DNA of 64,000 bases from Candidatus Terasakiella magnetica (GCF_900093605.1 NZ_FLYE01000023.1:1-64000); one strand, 5' to 3'; positions 49,726 through 59,851 are shown, counted from the first letter of the stretch. Notes: generated by a model not told the origin, from the letters alone. Numbers and translations are program-made.

Positions 49726-52700
49726 TCAGGAATCTGCTTCTTGAGCTTCCAGTTTTTTCAGTTTCTTTTCCGCTTTTTTCATCTGTGCTCGTTTCCAAAT
49801 AACAAACACAGCGGGAATAATCAGAAGAGCAAGTGCGGTCGCACTGATCATGCCGCCAACCATTGGCGCAGCGATACGGCGCATCACTTCAGAACCGGTA
49901 CCGGTACCAAACATGATCGGCAACAGCCCGGCAACAACAACTGAGAAGGTCATCATAATCGGTCGAACACGCATCAAAGCCCCTTCAATGATTGACTTAT
50001 TCAAATCTTCATAAGTGATGCGACGGTCTGGAATAGCATCCATACATTTATCAAGGGCCTGATTAAGATAAACCAACATCAATACACCGATCTCTACAGC
50101 CACACCGGCCAAAGCGATGAAGCCGACACCTACGGCTACAGAGAAGTTGTACCCCAAGAGATAGAGTAACCAAACGCCACCTACGAGAGCGAATGGCAAA
50201 GTTCCCATGATGATGCCAACTTCGATCAGGTTTTTAAAGTTTAGGAAGAGAAGAACAACGATAATGGCAATCGTGACTGGAACCACAACAGACAATTTCT
50301 GCTTAGCCCGTTCCATAAACTCATACTGTCCAGACCATGCAATCGAGTAACCTGCTGGTAACTTGATCTGATCGGCAACAGCTTTCTTTGCATCAACAAC
50401 ATAAGAACCGAGATCACGATCTGCTATATCAACATAAATCCAACCATTTAGGCGTGCGTTTTCTGACCGGATCATACCGGGACCACCTACAACTTTAACA
50501 TTGGCAACCTCAGCAAGAGGAATTTGTGCCCCATTAGGCGTCACAATTGGTAAAGTCTTCACTTGTTCAACAGAATCACGAACATCACGAGGATACCTCA
50601 AATTAACAGGGTAGCGTTCACGCCCTTCAACAGTTCGTGTGACAGTCATCCCGCCAATTGCTGTTTTAACAACATCCTGAACATCTTTAATATTCAAGCC
50701 GTAACGCGCAGCTGCTGCACGATCAATATCAACATTAACGTAGCGCCCACCAGTTACACGTTCCGCATATACAGATGCTGTACCTGGAACATTTTTAACG
50801 ACCTTTTCGATTTCTTCACCAACTTTGGCAATAACGTCAAGATCAGGTCCCGCGACTTTGATACCGACAGGTGTTTTAATACCTGTTGCTAACATATCAA
50901 TACGGTTTTTAATCGGCATGATCCATGTGTTGGTCAAGCTGGGTACATTAACGATTTGATTAAGTTCTTTTTTCAAACCGTCAATGGTCATGCCTTCACG
51001 CCACTGATCCTTCGGCTTCAATTTAATCGTTGTTTCGATCATGGTTAGTGGTGCTGGATCAGTCGCACTGTCTGCACGTCCCGCTTTACCATACACAGTT
51101 TCCACCTCCGGAATGGTGCGGATCAGCTTGTTTGTTTGTTGAACAACTTCCGCAACCTTGCCAACTGAAATAGCTGGAAACGCACTAGGCATATAAAGTA
51201 AATCACCTTCATCCAACTCAGGCATAAATTCACTACCCAAGTTTTTAAGTGGCCAAACAGCTGTCATTGCCAATGCCAAACAGACAATAATAAGTGTTTT
51301 TGGGAAACGCAAAGCCACATTGATAAAGGGACGATACATTGCAATAAGTGCGCGGTTTACTGGGTTTTTGTGTTCATGAACAACATGACCACGAATAAAA
51401 TAACCCATTAGAACTGGTACAAGCGTAATTGATAATATCGCCGCAGCACCCATCGCATATGTTTTCGTGAAGGCAAGTGGTGAGAACAGTCGCCCTTCTT
51501 GAGCCTCCAAAGTGAAAACTGGCACAAAGCTTAGAGTAATGATGACAAGAGAGAAGAATAATGGTGCACCAACTTCACTTGCCGCGTCTGCAATAACCCG
51601 CCAACGGTTTTCGTCAGTGATTTTGATTCTCTCCATATGCTTATGTACATTCTCGATCATTACAATGGCCGCGTCGACCATCGCACCAATTGCAATTGCA
51701 ATACCACCAAGTGACATGATATTTGCGTTAATACCTTGTTGTCCCATGATGACAAAGGCTGCAATAATACCAACTGGCAGACTGGCTACGATTACAAGGG
51801 CTGAACGCACATGAAAGAGGAAAATTGCGCAAACAAGTGCAACAACGATAAATTCTTCTAAGAGCTTTTCTTTTAGTGTTTCAACTGCACGCTCGATCAA
51901 ACCCGAACGGTCATATGTTTCAACAATTTCCACACCTTCAGGCAAACCCTTTTTAAGTTCTTCTATTTTTGCTTTAGCAGCCTCAATCGTTGTTAGGGCG
52001 TTCTCACCCCAACGCATGATAATTACGCCACCAACAGCTTCACCTTCTCCATTTAATTCACCAATCCCACGACGTAGTTGTGGCCCTACGCGAATGTCGG
52101 CTATATCGCCCATTACAATCGGTGTGCCCGTTGATGTTGCCCCAAGTGGTATGGAACGTAGGTCTTCTTCAGATTGAATATAACCGGTTGCACGAACCAT
52201 ATATTCAGCTTCGGCCATTTCGATGACAGAACCACCAACTTCTTGGTTGCCGTTTTTAATGGCCATACGCACTTTTGATAATGGAATACCAAAGGCACGC
52301 AAACGATCAGGATCGACAATCACTTGATATTGTTTGACCATTCCACCAATTGTGGCGACCTCAGAGACACCAGGCACAGTCTGGAGCTCATATTTTAAAA
52401 ACCAATCTTGGATGGAACGTAATTGAGATAAATCGTGTTTTCCAGATTTATCGGTTAATGCATATTGATAGACCCAGCCCACACCTGTTGCATCAGGGCC
52501 TAAAGCAGCTCGAGCTTCTGGTGGCAGATTTGGAGCAACCTGGCTGAGATATTCTAAAACTCGAGACCTTGCCCAATAGAGATCAGTTCCATCTTCAAAA
52601 ATGATGTAAACATAAGAATCACCAAAGAAAGAATACCCACGGACATTGGTTGCACCAGGCACCGATAACATTGCAGTTGTTAACGGATATGTTACTTGGT

Positions 52701-52887
52701 CTTCTACAACTTGGGGCGCTTGTCCGGGATAACTTGTTTTAATAATAACCTGAACATCAGAAAGGTCAGGGATCGCATCCAGTGGGGTTTTCATCACCGA
52801 ATAGGAGCCCCATCCGACGAACAACACAGTCATAAGAATAACAATCAACCTGTTATTAATTGACCAATGAATAATATTGGAGATCAT
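49726..52887 (-). CDS. cusA: CusA heavy-metal efflux RND pump
   Basis: 1053 residues, inner membrane, twelve helices and two large periplasmic domains. GIAIAIGAMVDAAIVMIENV contains the proton-relay Asp of the HME-RND family; PELDEGDLLYMPSAFPAIS and VYGKAGRADSATDPAPL are family signatures. Exports Cu(I)/Ag(I) from the periplasm or cytoplasm through CusC. Four-base overlap with cusB. Confidence 0.9.
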   Translation of the reverse strand: MISNIIHWSINNRLIVILMTVLFVGWGSYSVMKTPLDAIPDLSDVQVIIKTSYPGQAPQVVEDQVTYPLTTAMLSVPGATNVRGYSFFGDSYVYIIFEDGTDLYWARSRVLEYLSQVAPNLPPEARAALGPDATGVGWVYQYALTDKSGKHDLSQLRSIQDWFLKYELQTVPGVSEVATIGGMVKQYQVIVDPDRLRAFGIPLSKVRMAIKNGNQEVGGSVIEMAEAEYMVRATGYIQSEEDLRSIPLGATSTGTPIVMGDIADIRVGPQLRRGIGELNGEGEAVGGVIIMRWGENALTTIEAAKAKIEELKKGLPEGVEIVETYDRSGLIERAVETLKEKLLEEFIVVALVCAIFLFHVRSALVIVASLPVGIIAAFVIMGQQGINANIMSLGGIAIAIGAMVDAAIVMIENVHKHMERIKITDENRWRVIADAASEVGAPLFFSLVIITLSFVPVFTLEAQEGRLFSPLAFTKTYAMGAAAILSITLVPVLMGYFIRGHVVHEHKNPVNRALIAMYRPFINVALRFPKTLIIVCLALAMTAVWPLKNLGSEFMPELDEGDLLYMPSAFPAISVGKVAEVVQQTNKLIRTIPEVETVYGKAGRADSATDPAPLTMIETTIKLKPKDQWREGMTIDGLKKELNQIVNVPSLTNTWIMPIKNRIDMLATGIKTPVGIKVAGPDLDVIAKVGEEIEKVVKNVPGTASVYAERVTGGRYVNVDIDRAAAARYGLNIKDVQDVVKTAIGGMTVTRTVEGRERYPVNLRYPRDVRDSVEQVKTLPIVTPNGAQIPLAEVANVKVVGGPGMIRSENARLNGWIYVDIADRDLGSYVVDAKKAVADQIKLPAGYSIAWSGQYEFMERAKQKLSVVVPVTIAIIVVLLFLNFKNLIEVGIIMGTLPFALVGGVWLLYLLGYNFSVAVGVGFIALAGVAVEIGVLMLVYLNQALDKCMDAIPDRRITYEDLNKSIIEGALMRVRPIMMTFSVVVAGLLPIMFGTGTGSEVMRRIAAPMVGGMISATALALLIIPAVFVIWKRAQMKKAEKKLKKLEAQEADS

Positions 52888-54617
52888 TGGCCGCTACCCT
52901 CTTCCAAAACTTCAACACTGCCAAGGCCATACATACCTTCTGCATCTTTACTCAAACCAAAACGAATTTGATCACCGGCTTTTAAGGCTGCAATATCAAA
53001 ATCACCGAGTTTGACAAAATCCATTTCCATTTCAGGCCAACCAATCTCAGGAATAGGGGCATGTTTCATATTGATGATACCGTTTTCAACGGAAACATTA
53101 TTGATGACACCTTCACCATAAGCTTCGATCTTTGGCCCTGCCATCGCCATAATTTTGGAAATGCCCCACATGCCCTCTTCATCTTGGGCAAGTGTGATAT
53201 GAACAGAGCCATTTTCTTTAAGGCCCTCTAGGGATGCATCATGCAGGAGTTTGAAATCCATGGTCATGGCGGGCCAGCCAATTTCCGGAATGGGCTCATG
53301 GGTCAAGTTGACCATGCCATGATCAGCCATAAGTGTATTTACCTTGGCCATTGTAGATGGTGCTGGCTTTGATTCTTCGCCCTCAGTAGATTCATCCGTA
53401 TCTGAAAGTCGTTGAATGCTGGCAGACAGACTTGCTTCTGAATCAATAAGGAACTGACCAGACGTCACTACAGTATCGTTTTCAGAAATGCCTTTTTTAA
53501 TTTCAATACGCTGATTGGCTTCGATACCACTGATAACTTCAACAGATTTGAAACGGCCTTCCCCCAGAGACAGGATCAGGCGGTCTCTTTTTCCTGAACG
53601 AATGACAGCTTCACGCGGAACCGTTAGAACGTCATCTTTCCCAACGCCAGAAATACTGACTTTGGCATACATATTCGGTTTGAGTTCTTCATTCGGATTG
53701 TCAAACTTCAGACGCACTTTGAGCGTGCGTGCCTTGGCATCAAGGGTCGGATAGATGTATTCGACTTTACCTTCCCAATGCTTACCTGGTGCATAAGACA
53801 AGTTCATTCTTGCCTCTTGGCCGACTTCTACAGCTTGAGCCTGGTCTTCAAAAACATCTGCAAGCAACCATACCGATGAAAGGTCGGCTAATGTAAAAGT
53901 GCTTTTCTTTTGGGTAATGTACATGCCATCACGTACATTCATAGAAGACACCACACCATCCTGTGGAGCGCGAACTTTAACCAGACGCTGGATTTTACGA
54001 TCTTTGCGAAGCGCATTAATCTGAGGGCGACCAAAATCTAAGGCACGTAACCTTTCTGCTGAAGCCGCAATGAGTCCTTTGCGTCCCGTCTGTAGAGCTT
54101 GAAGATATTCGGCTTGGGCATTGGCCAAATCAGGTGAGTAATATTCAAAAAGCAACTGTCCCCGTTTGACACGTTCACCAACTGATTTTACAGCCAGTTT
54201 TTCGATCCAACCATCCGAGCGAACATGGACTTGTTGAATTTTACTTTCATCATAATCAAGATAGCCAACCGTTTCGATGTTACGTGACAAATCCAACCGT
54301 TCTACGGATGCAGTGCGCACACCGATGTTATTTACAACAGACGGTTTGATTTTTATGGCACCGGAATCGTCATCATTATTTTCCTGGCCTTCATAAACAG
54401 GGATCAAATCCATCCCCATTGGGGATTTCCCCGGATTATCGCTGCGAAAATTGGGGTCCATCGGCGCCACCCAATAAAGAACTTTTTTCTCAGTACTTTC
54501 GCTTGATGACATGGAGCTGGCTGAACCACCGAGCATTCCTGATTGCTGGGCACCATACATGCCGATTGCGCCCAATAATCCAGCGGATAGGGCGATGATC
54601 ACTGTTTTAGAACTCAC
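52884..54617 (-). CDS. cusB: CusB membrane-fusion protein with two C-terminal CusF domains
   Basis: 577 residues, far longer than E. coli CusB (about 400). Order: N-terminal anchor (1-30), heavy-metal-binding domain YWVAPMDPNFRSDNPGKSPM (48-75), barrel-sandwich and beta-barrel domains (about 95-385), acidic linker, then two CusF-type OB domains: THEPIPEIGWPAMTMDF (about 430) and KHAPIPEIGWPEMEMDF (about 525), each with His-x7-Trp-x2-Met-x-Met. The fused domains may feed copper directly into the pump. Overlaps cusA and cusC by four bases. Confidence 0.88.
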   Translation of the reverse strand: MSSKTVIIALSAGLLGAIGMYGAQQSGMLGGSASSMSSSESTEKKVLYWVAPMDPNFRSDNPGKSPMGMDLIPVYEGQENNDDDSGAIKIKPSVVNNIGVRTASVERLDLSRNIETVGYLDYDESKIQQVHVRSDGWIEKLAVKSVGERVKRGQLLFEYYSPDLANAQAEYLQALQTGRKGLIAASAERLRALDFGRPQINALRKDRKIQRLVKVRAPQDGVVSSMNVRDGMYITQKKSTFTLADLSSVWLLADVFEDQAQAVEVGQEARMNLSYAPGKHWEGKVEYIYPTLDAKARTLKVRLKFDNPNEELKPNMYAKVSISGVGKDDVLTVPREAVIRSGKRDRLILSLGEGRFKSVEVISGIEANQRIEIKKGISENDTVVTSGQFLIDSEASLSASIQRLSDTDESTEGEESKPAPSTMAKVNTLMADHGMVNLTHEPIPEIGWPAMTMDFKLLHDASLEGLKENGSVHITLAQDEEGMWGISKIMAMAGPKIEAYGEGVINNVSVENGIINMKHAPIPEIGWPEMEMDFVKLGDFDIAALKAGDQIRFGLSKDAEGMYGLGSVEVLEEGSGQ

Positions 54618-55870
54618 AGTGTTTCTCCTTGAAGATATTGAAGGCGGACGAGGTATTTTGAACTATCGATTTCGAGGCGAAGTCGTTTCAATTGTGCCTC
54701 CAGTTCAGAAACACGAGCACGCACCAGAGCGTCAAAATCAGAAGCCTCATATTGATATGCTGTGATTGCAGCTGAGACGTTATCTTTGGCACGTTTTAAA
54801 ACTTGCTCATCGAAATTTAGTAAACGTTGTTGTGTGCGTTCATATGCCGCTGTTTCAATATGGTATTGACGGGTTAATTCACGTAATTGCTCTTCTGCAC
54901 GAAGGCGAGCGGCGGCAGCCTGATGTTTACGTGCACTCAGTTTGCGGTCCTGGCGAGGTCCGGTAAAAAATGGCAAACTCATAGAAAACTTCAGACTGAC
55001 TAAATCAGATCGCGTATCTCCCATAGGCGTATCTTGTCGATAACCATAAGAAGCACCGACACCAAATTTTGGCCCATAATCAGCTTCGGCCAGTTTTACC
55101 TTCCGCTCCGACACAGCCTCTTTCTCATTAAACACCTTTAAAGTTGGGTGATTTTTTACAGCTTGTAGAAAGTCATCTTCTTTAAAAGGTTTTGCAAAAA
55201 CGGGAGTGTTCTCAGGAAGTGTTCGCGCTGCACTATTTTCGCCTGTCCATTTACTCAGATTTGCTTTTGCAATATCCAAATTTTTGATTGCGCCAAGAGA
55301 CCGGTCATCTAGCAAACTGGACGCAAGTTCTGCGGCGATTACACGTTGTGCACTTATTCGTCCCGAACTGTAAATTGCCTGGACTGAACGGATATCGTCT
55401 TCTACGAGGTCTTTGTAATCCTCTAGAATGAGCAGAGCTTTCTTCCAATAAATCGCATCCAGCCAAGACAAACGCACAGCTTTCAGTGAAAGAAGCTTCC
55501 GGGCTTCTTCATTTGCTCTATCAACACGTGAAAGTGCTGTTGCAATTTCGGTCTTGGCATCCAGAACATCAAAATTCGGGATTTGTTGGGTGATACCGAC
55601 CTGAAACTGGGTCATTGCTTCTTGATCAGTATTGAATGTATCAGTCGGTAAATTCAGCGCCCCTAAACTGATTTTGGGGTCAGGTAATTGCCCAGCTGAA
55701 ACTGCAAGGTCTTCTTGTGCCAATGCACTGCTTTGGAATTTTCGTGAAAGAGGATCAGTTTCCAAGGTCAGCTTTTCAGCTTCTGACAATGTCAACTCCT
55801 GTGCGAAAGCACCAGACGACATAAGGCTTAACGCAAGGGCGCTAACGGCTAAGGCCCGAATTTTATTCAT
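54614..55870 (-). CDS. cusC: CusC-like outer-membrane efflux protein (TolC family)
   Basis: About 418 residues from ATG 55870 with signal ending SSGAFAQEL. Two repeats of the TolC fold with long helices (ALAQEDLAVSAGQLPDPKIS, ELEAQLKRLRLEIDSSKY). A longer frame from 55948 lacks a signal at its N-terminus and is less likely. First gene of cusCBAF. Confidence 0.85.
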   Translation of the reverse strand: MNKIRALAVSALALSLMSSGAFAQELTLSEAEKLTLETDPLSRKFQSSALAQEDLAVSAGQLPDPKISLGALNLPTDTFNTDQEAMTQFQVGITQQIPNFDVLDAKTEIATALSRVDRANEEARKLLSLKAVRLSWLDAIYWKKALLILEDYKDLVEDDIRSVQAIYSSGRISAQRVIAAELASSLLDDRSLGAIKNLDIAKANLSKWTGENSAARTLPENTPVFAKPFKEDDFLQAVKNHPTLKVFNEKEAVSERKVKLAEADYGPKFGVGASYGYRQDTPMGDTRSDLVSLKFSMSLPFFTGPRQDRKLSARKHQAAAARLRAEEQLRELTRQYHIETAAYERTQQRLLNFDEQVLKRAKDNVSAAITAYQYEASDFDALVRARVSELEAQLKRLRLEIDSSKYLVRLQYLQGETL

Positions 55871-55959
55871 TGACCTACACCCCATTGAGAAACACCAGTT
55901 TTCAACATTCTTCTTCCTTTCATTCACCAAAAGCCTTTTGCAGCGCAAAAAACTACGAT

Positions 55960-56049
55960 GGGGAATGTGCCTAAAGAATGTGGCTGACGTATTTCAAAAG
56001 TGGGTCAAGTTGTGCCAAAGTGTAACAAAGTGTGTCAAAGTGGATAAAG
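55960..56049 (-). promoter_or_regulatory. cus promoter with five 10-bp direct repeats
   Basis: Five consecutive decamers at 56000-56049: GTGGGTCAAG, TTGTGCCAAA, GTGTAACAAA, GTGTGTCAAA, GTGGATAAAG. A 10-bp period is one helical turn, as with OmpR-family regulators binding head to tail. The cusC gene starts 130 bases further along. Confidence 0.6.
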
Positions 56050-56092
56050 CTGACAAATTAAAAGGTTATAAGAAACCTTAAAACGATTTTAT

Positions 56093-56527
56093 CTACAAAA
56101 CTTGAAGAAGACTGACGACCATCACATAACGTGCCGTCTTAGCAACTGCGACGATTAAGAAGAAGCTTTTCAAAGGTTCGCGTAAAACACCTGCGGCAAA
56201 GGTTAATGGGTCACCAATGATCGGCACCCAACTGAGCAACAAGCTCCATCGACCATATCTGTGATACCAGCTACAGGCTTTGTCCAGTTGATGTGGTTTT
56301 ATGGGAAACCATCGACGGCCCCGGAATTTCTCAACTCGTTGTCCCAACCACCAATTCACCACAGCCCCAATGGTGTTGCCAGCACTGGCAAACAACACCA
56401 AAAGAACGATTGAATATTCACTTGAAAGGATTAAAGCGGACAAGCCCAATTCAGATTGGGCAGGAAGGATTGTTGCAGCCAGAAACGAAACTGAAAACAA
56501 TCCTGCATAAACGCCGATGTCAGTCAT
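56093..56527 (-). CDS. YqaA-type (DedA-like) membrane protein
   Basis: 144 residues with three or four helices. FASAGNTIGAVVNWWLGQRV and GRWSLLLSWVPIIGDPLTFAAGVL are the E/R/G motifs of the small DedA relatives. Possibly lipid handling; often near metal islands. Not in the cus transcript. Confidence 0.72.
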   Translation of the reverse strand: MTDIGVYAGLFSVSFLAATILPAQSELGLSALILSSEYSIVLLVLFASAGNTIGAVVNWWLGQRVEKFRGRRWFPIKPHQLDKACSWYHRYGRWSLLLSWVPIIGDPLTFAAGVLREPLKSFFLIVAVAKTARYVMVVSLLQVL

Positions 56528-56552
56528 GAGGGTTTATGTATTAGCTGATGGT

Positions 56553-57128
56553 CTATTTCTTCCCGACCAGCACATAATTGCCTTCGGTAAATAACGACAC
56601 TGTCACCGGCTTATCTGTTTCATTTTTCCAATACCACCCATGCGTTCCGTTAAAGGGAGCCGTCAATGTGCCTTTGGCTGTATTGGCTGTGCTGGCGGTA
56701 TAAGTCTGGAAATATCCTGTCGTGTCACCTTCGGGTTCACCATGAAAATCGTAATAAAGATTTACGTCATTGCTCATCCATTCATAGATGATGGCATCGC
56801 CTTTTTTAACATCCAATTTGTATTCAATGCCAGAGTTAGCCGGGACAATTACCTCGACCATAGCTTCTTGATATTCACGGGTACTTTCAGGTGTGGCTGC
56901 ATTCGCTTTTTTCATGGGTGAAACAGGTTCATCAGCCAATTTTGTAAGACCGAGGTTTGCACCAATGCCTGTTGGGTCGATGTCATATTCGGCTGGCAGG
57001 ATGACCGTAACTAACAACACAGCCGCAAGTGCCGTCGCCGCAAGAGAGGCTTTTACCAATGTTGCTGTCGATTGGACAACATGCAGCATTTCATGCTGGG
57101 ATTTACCTGTATATTCGACTTTTTCCAT
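56553..57128 (-). CDS. Transmembrane anchor protein
   Basis: 191 residues: one helix near the N-terminus (SLAATALAAVLLVTVILPA), then a periplasmic beta domain (IEYKLDVKKGDAIIYEWMS, GTHGWYWKNETDKPVTVSL). This type regularly precedes HupE-like proteins in bacterial metal islands. Function not known. Confidence 0.65.
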   Translation of the reverse strand: MEKVEYTGKSQHEMLHVVQSTATLVKASLAATALAAVLLVTVILPAEYDIDPTGIGANLGLTKLADEPVSPMKKANAATPESTREYQEAMVEVIVPANSGIEYKLDVKKGDAIIYEWMSNDVNLYYDFHGEPEGDTTGYFQTYTASTANTAKGTLTAPFNGTHGWYWKNETDKPVTVSLFTEGNYVLVGKK

Positions 57129-57129
57129 T

Positions 57130-57822
57130 TTATTGTCCTACGATATAGCCTGTTAATTGATACCCGGTAAGCATGACCCCACCACTCATTAACAATGTAT
57201 TTGTTACGGTAGAAAACCGCAGATAACTTTCGTGTCGTCGCCAGAAACCCAAAAGGATCAATACGAAGATCAAGGCAAGGAACTGACCAATTTCCACACC
57301 AACGTTGAATGATATAAGGTTCTCAAATAATCCATCTTTCGGGATTTGAAATTCTTGAATTTTGGTCGCCAAACCGAAACCATGAAACAGACCGAAGGTT
57401 AAAACCGCAATTTTTGTATTAGGCTGGAAACCAATGAGTTTCTTGAAGCCTCCAAGATTATCAAAGCCTTTATAAATGATGGAGAAGCCGATGATCGCAT
57501 CAATCAAATACGGATTGACGGCGATCTCGTTTAAGACGCCTGTCATTAAAGTGAGGCTGTGACCAATCGTAAACAGGGTCACATAGACCAAAACATCTTT
57601 GGATCGGTACAAGAAGAAGATGACACCGACAAGGAACAGCAGATGGTCATATCCCGTTATCATGTGTTTTGCCCCGATGTACATATAGGGGATGATCGAT
57701 ACCCCCTCATTTGACAGCAGGAACTGTTTGGTACTGTCATCAACACCATGTGCCAGTGTGGCCATCGGCATCATAACGATGGTAAAAAATAACAGGGTCG
57801 ATAGGGAAAACAAACGGGTCAT
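57130..57822 (-). CDS. HupE/UreJ-family membrane protein
   Basis: 230 residues, signal or first helix then six helices; GAKHMITGYDHLLFLVGVIF and FTIGHSLTLMTG and LFHGFGLATKI carry the conserved His residues of the HupE/UreJ-2 family, a metal (Ni/Cu) permease-like group. One base before the anchor protein start. Confidence 0.78.
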   Translation of the reverse strand: MTRLFSLSTLLFFTIVMMPMATLAHGVDDSTKQFLLSNEGVSIIPYMYIGAKHMITGYDHLLFLVGVIFFLYRSKDVLVYVTLFTIGHSLTLMTGVLNEIAVNPYLIDAIIGFSIIYKGFDNLGGFKKLIGFQPNTKIAVLTFGLFHGFGLATKIQEFQIPKDGLFENLISFNVGVEIGQFLALIFVLILLGFWRRHESYLRFSTVTNTLLMSGGVMLTGYQLTGYIVGQ

Positions 57823-57833
57823 TGAGAAAAACC

Positions 57834-58187
57834 TTATTGGATATCGTCAAATTCACCAGAGAAATTCACGCCTGCCAACTTGCCATTGCGGTTCAGGAAT
57901 ATGAAAATGTTCTTACCTATTTCTGGGTGCTTGATGGAAACAACAAAGTAACGGACATTCTTCTTATAGATATCCTTTTCTGTGGCTTTATTCCAAGACG
58001 CATCCAACACCTGACCATCAACTTTTTTACCATTGTCAATCATATCGCTCAGGTCAGTTGTTGCTTTCGCAATGACTTGCCCTTTGCTGACTTGCTGAGG
58101 ACCATGGCCGCTGCTATGTGCCAAAACGGGAGAAATACTGATAACGCTGAGAGCCAGAACCAAGGCGAGTGATTTGAGGAACTTCAT
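57834..58187 (-). CDS. DUF6488 periplasmic protein
   Basis: 117 residues with signal ending SPVLAHSSGHG. His-rich mature N-terminus. Matches the small exported DUF6488-type protein that pairs with HupE-like genes. Starts the four-gene leftward group with HupE, anchor and YqaA. Confidence 0.62.
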   Translation of the reverse strand: MKFLKSLALVLALSVISISPVLAHSSGHGPQQVSKGQVIAKATTDLSDMIDNGKKVDGQVLDASWNKATEKDIYKKNVRYFVVSIKHPEIGKNIFIFLNRNGKLAGVNFSGEFDDIQ

Positions 58188-58243
58188 GGAACACCTATTG
58201 AAAGAGTTGATACGTTCGTTCTTTCTGATAGGTATAATTCAAC

Positions 58244-58268
58244 AAAAACCGATAGGCAATCGGTTTTT
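58244..58268 (-). terminator. Rho-independent terminator
   Basis: AAAAACCGAT-AGGCA-ATCGGTTTTT; ends the BlaI/M56 operon. Confidence 0.8.
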
Positions 58269-58288
58269 ACAAAATCAATGAAATTACA

Positions 58289-59266
58289 TTACGGAATTGA
58301 TTGAAACAGGCGTTCCAAAAAATTGTGATATGGCACGGCTGTTAAGACCGCAAACATCAGCACAAAAGCAAGAAAAGTCGTGATAGATTGTTTACTCAAC
58401 TGCTGCTGAGTGTCGTCCCCTAACAAAGTTTCTACTCTTTGTTCAACAGCATTACCGAGAAACGAGACGACAAGATTTAAATCGTTGTTTGTGAAAGTTC
58501 TGGATGCCTTATGAACGTCCAGAATAGTTTGAGCGACATCAACATTCGATCTGTTTTTATCTTGTGTTTCCTGATCCGCTCGAAGCTCAAAACAAAGGCT
58601 GTGATGTTCGAGTAAAGCCTTGCGGGACCATGGCATATGTAAACACGCCACTACTCGACTGATCTGTTTCATCAGATTGTCTTTATGTCGGGTATGGGCT
58701 TGTTCATGTGCCAGAACAATATCGATCTGCTTTGCATTCAAAGTCTTCAACAAGCCCCGAGTGACTACCGTGATCGGTTTGAAATATCCAACCGAGAAGG
58801 CAAAAACATCTGATGTTTCGATGATCTGTGCCTTGTGGTTTGCACAAGGAGTGCTGTTGGCAAGGATGCTTCTGACCAACGCATCTGAACGACGTTTATG
58901 GAAAACTGTTTTGGTCAATGGCATGATAAAACAGGAAACGAGAACAAACAGCACCATCAATTCCACAGAAGTTGGGAAATGGTTTTGCTCCCCCCCGAAA
59001 CAGCCAAACTCATTGTGGCAATGATCTATAGGCAAACCCGTGTCATGGAAAACAGAAGGAACGGTCGCCATCGCCGCCAATAAAACGCCACCGACAAGCG
59101 GCATGAAAATATAGCCACGTATGAAGATTAATCTTGAGGCTGGCGTGAATTTCTCTGTTAAGTGAAGAAAGGGATTATAGAAGAGGAACCCTATAATCGA
59201 AAAGATCAATGACCCAATCGCAATCAGGAATGCCAGATGAATAAACCAAGTGCTGTCAAACACCAT
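58289..59266 (-). CDS. M56/M48 (BlaR1-like) membrane peptidase
   Basis: 325 residues with helices at about 8-28, 48-68, 108-125 and 295-315. HEQAHTRHKDNLMKQISRVV is the HExxH zinc site. BlaR1-type proteases cleave their partner repressor on a signal, but the C-terminal penicillin-binding sensor is missing, so the trigger must be another one. Overlaps the repressor gene by one base. Confidence 0.8.
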   Translation of the reverse strand: MVFDSTWFIHLAFLIAIGSLIFSIIGFLFYNPFLHLTEKFTPASRLIFIRGYIFMPLVGGVLLAAMATVPSVFHDTGLPIDHCHNEFGCFGGEQNHFPTSVELMVLFVLVSCFIMPLTKTVFHKRRSDALVRSILANSTPCANHKAQIIETSDVFAFSVGYFKPITVVTRGLLKTLNAKQIDIVLAHEQAHTRHKDNLMKQISRVVACLHMPWSRKALLEHHSLCFELRADQETQDKNRSNVDVAQTILDVHKASRTFTNNDLNLVVSFLGNAVEQRVETLLGDDTQQQLSKQSITTFLAFVLMFAVLTAVPYHNFLERLFQSIP

Positions 59267-59655
59267 TACTGACCACCTTGCAGGCTCTTCTTCTTGGACG
59301 TGATCAGTTTTTCCAAACGTTCCAAGTTTTCTTCGTCCAGTTCACTGGATACATCGACAAAGGCTTCAAGAACGGTATCGTTATTGTCCTTGGCAAATTC
59401 TGCCGTAATGTTGGAAATAAGGTTGCCCAGCAAAGTTTTACGATTTAGGGCTGGTGAGTAAACAAAAGCATGACCTTGCTTCTCTCGTTCCAGAAGCCCC
59501 TTCTTGAACAGTCGGTCCAAAGTGGACTGGATCGTATTCAAAGACCCTCCACGTTCTTTGGAAAAATGCTGATGGACCTGTTTGGCATTCGCTTCTCGCT
59601 CATCAAACAGATAATTCAACACCAGTGTTTCAAGTTCGCCTAACTGCATCTTCAA
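59266..59655 (-). CDS. BlaI/MecI/CopY-family repressor
   Basis: 129 residues. Winged helix LGELETLVLNYLFDEREANA, GGSLNTIQSTLDRLFKKGLL and a C-terminal dimer region. It should repress its own operon and perhaps the DUF6488/HupE group, and be cleaved by the adjacent membrane peptidase. Some CopY members sense copper directly but the CxC motifs of CopY are absent. Confidence 0.82.
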   Translation of the reverse strand: MKMQLGELETLVLNYLFDEREANAKQVHQHFSKERGGSLNTIQSTLDRLFKKGLLEREKQGHAFVYSPALNRKTLLGNLISNITAEFAKDNNDTVLEAFVDVSSELDEENLERLEKLITSKKKSLQGGQ

Positions 59656-59728
59656 GCCTTTAGAAATGATTTATGTATCCATATCAGGTTTTACTAATCA
59701 CAACAAGAAACTGTCACGCTTCACTCGT

Positions 59729-59751
59729 ATCAATACCGATATAGTATTAAT
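59729..59751. promoter_or_regulatory. Candidate BlaI-type operator
   Basis: ATCAATAC-N7-GTATTAAT is a dyad (7 of 8 positions) 75 bases upstream of the repressor gene. CGTATCAA at its left edge is also found upstream of 58187. Confidence 0.4.
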
Positions 59752-59851
59752 TGAAAACACAATGTCCGGTAAGTTTCCTCTCTTAATTTTGTGACAAGCG
59801 ATGTCTAAAAAGATTTGGTAATCACTTGCTATAAATGAATAGAGCCACACA

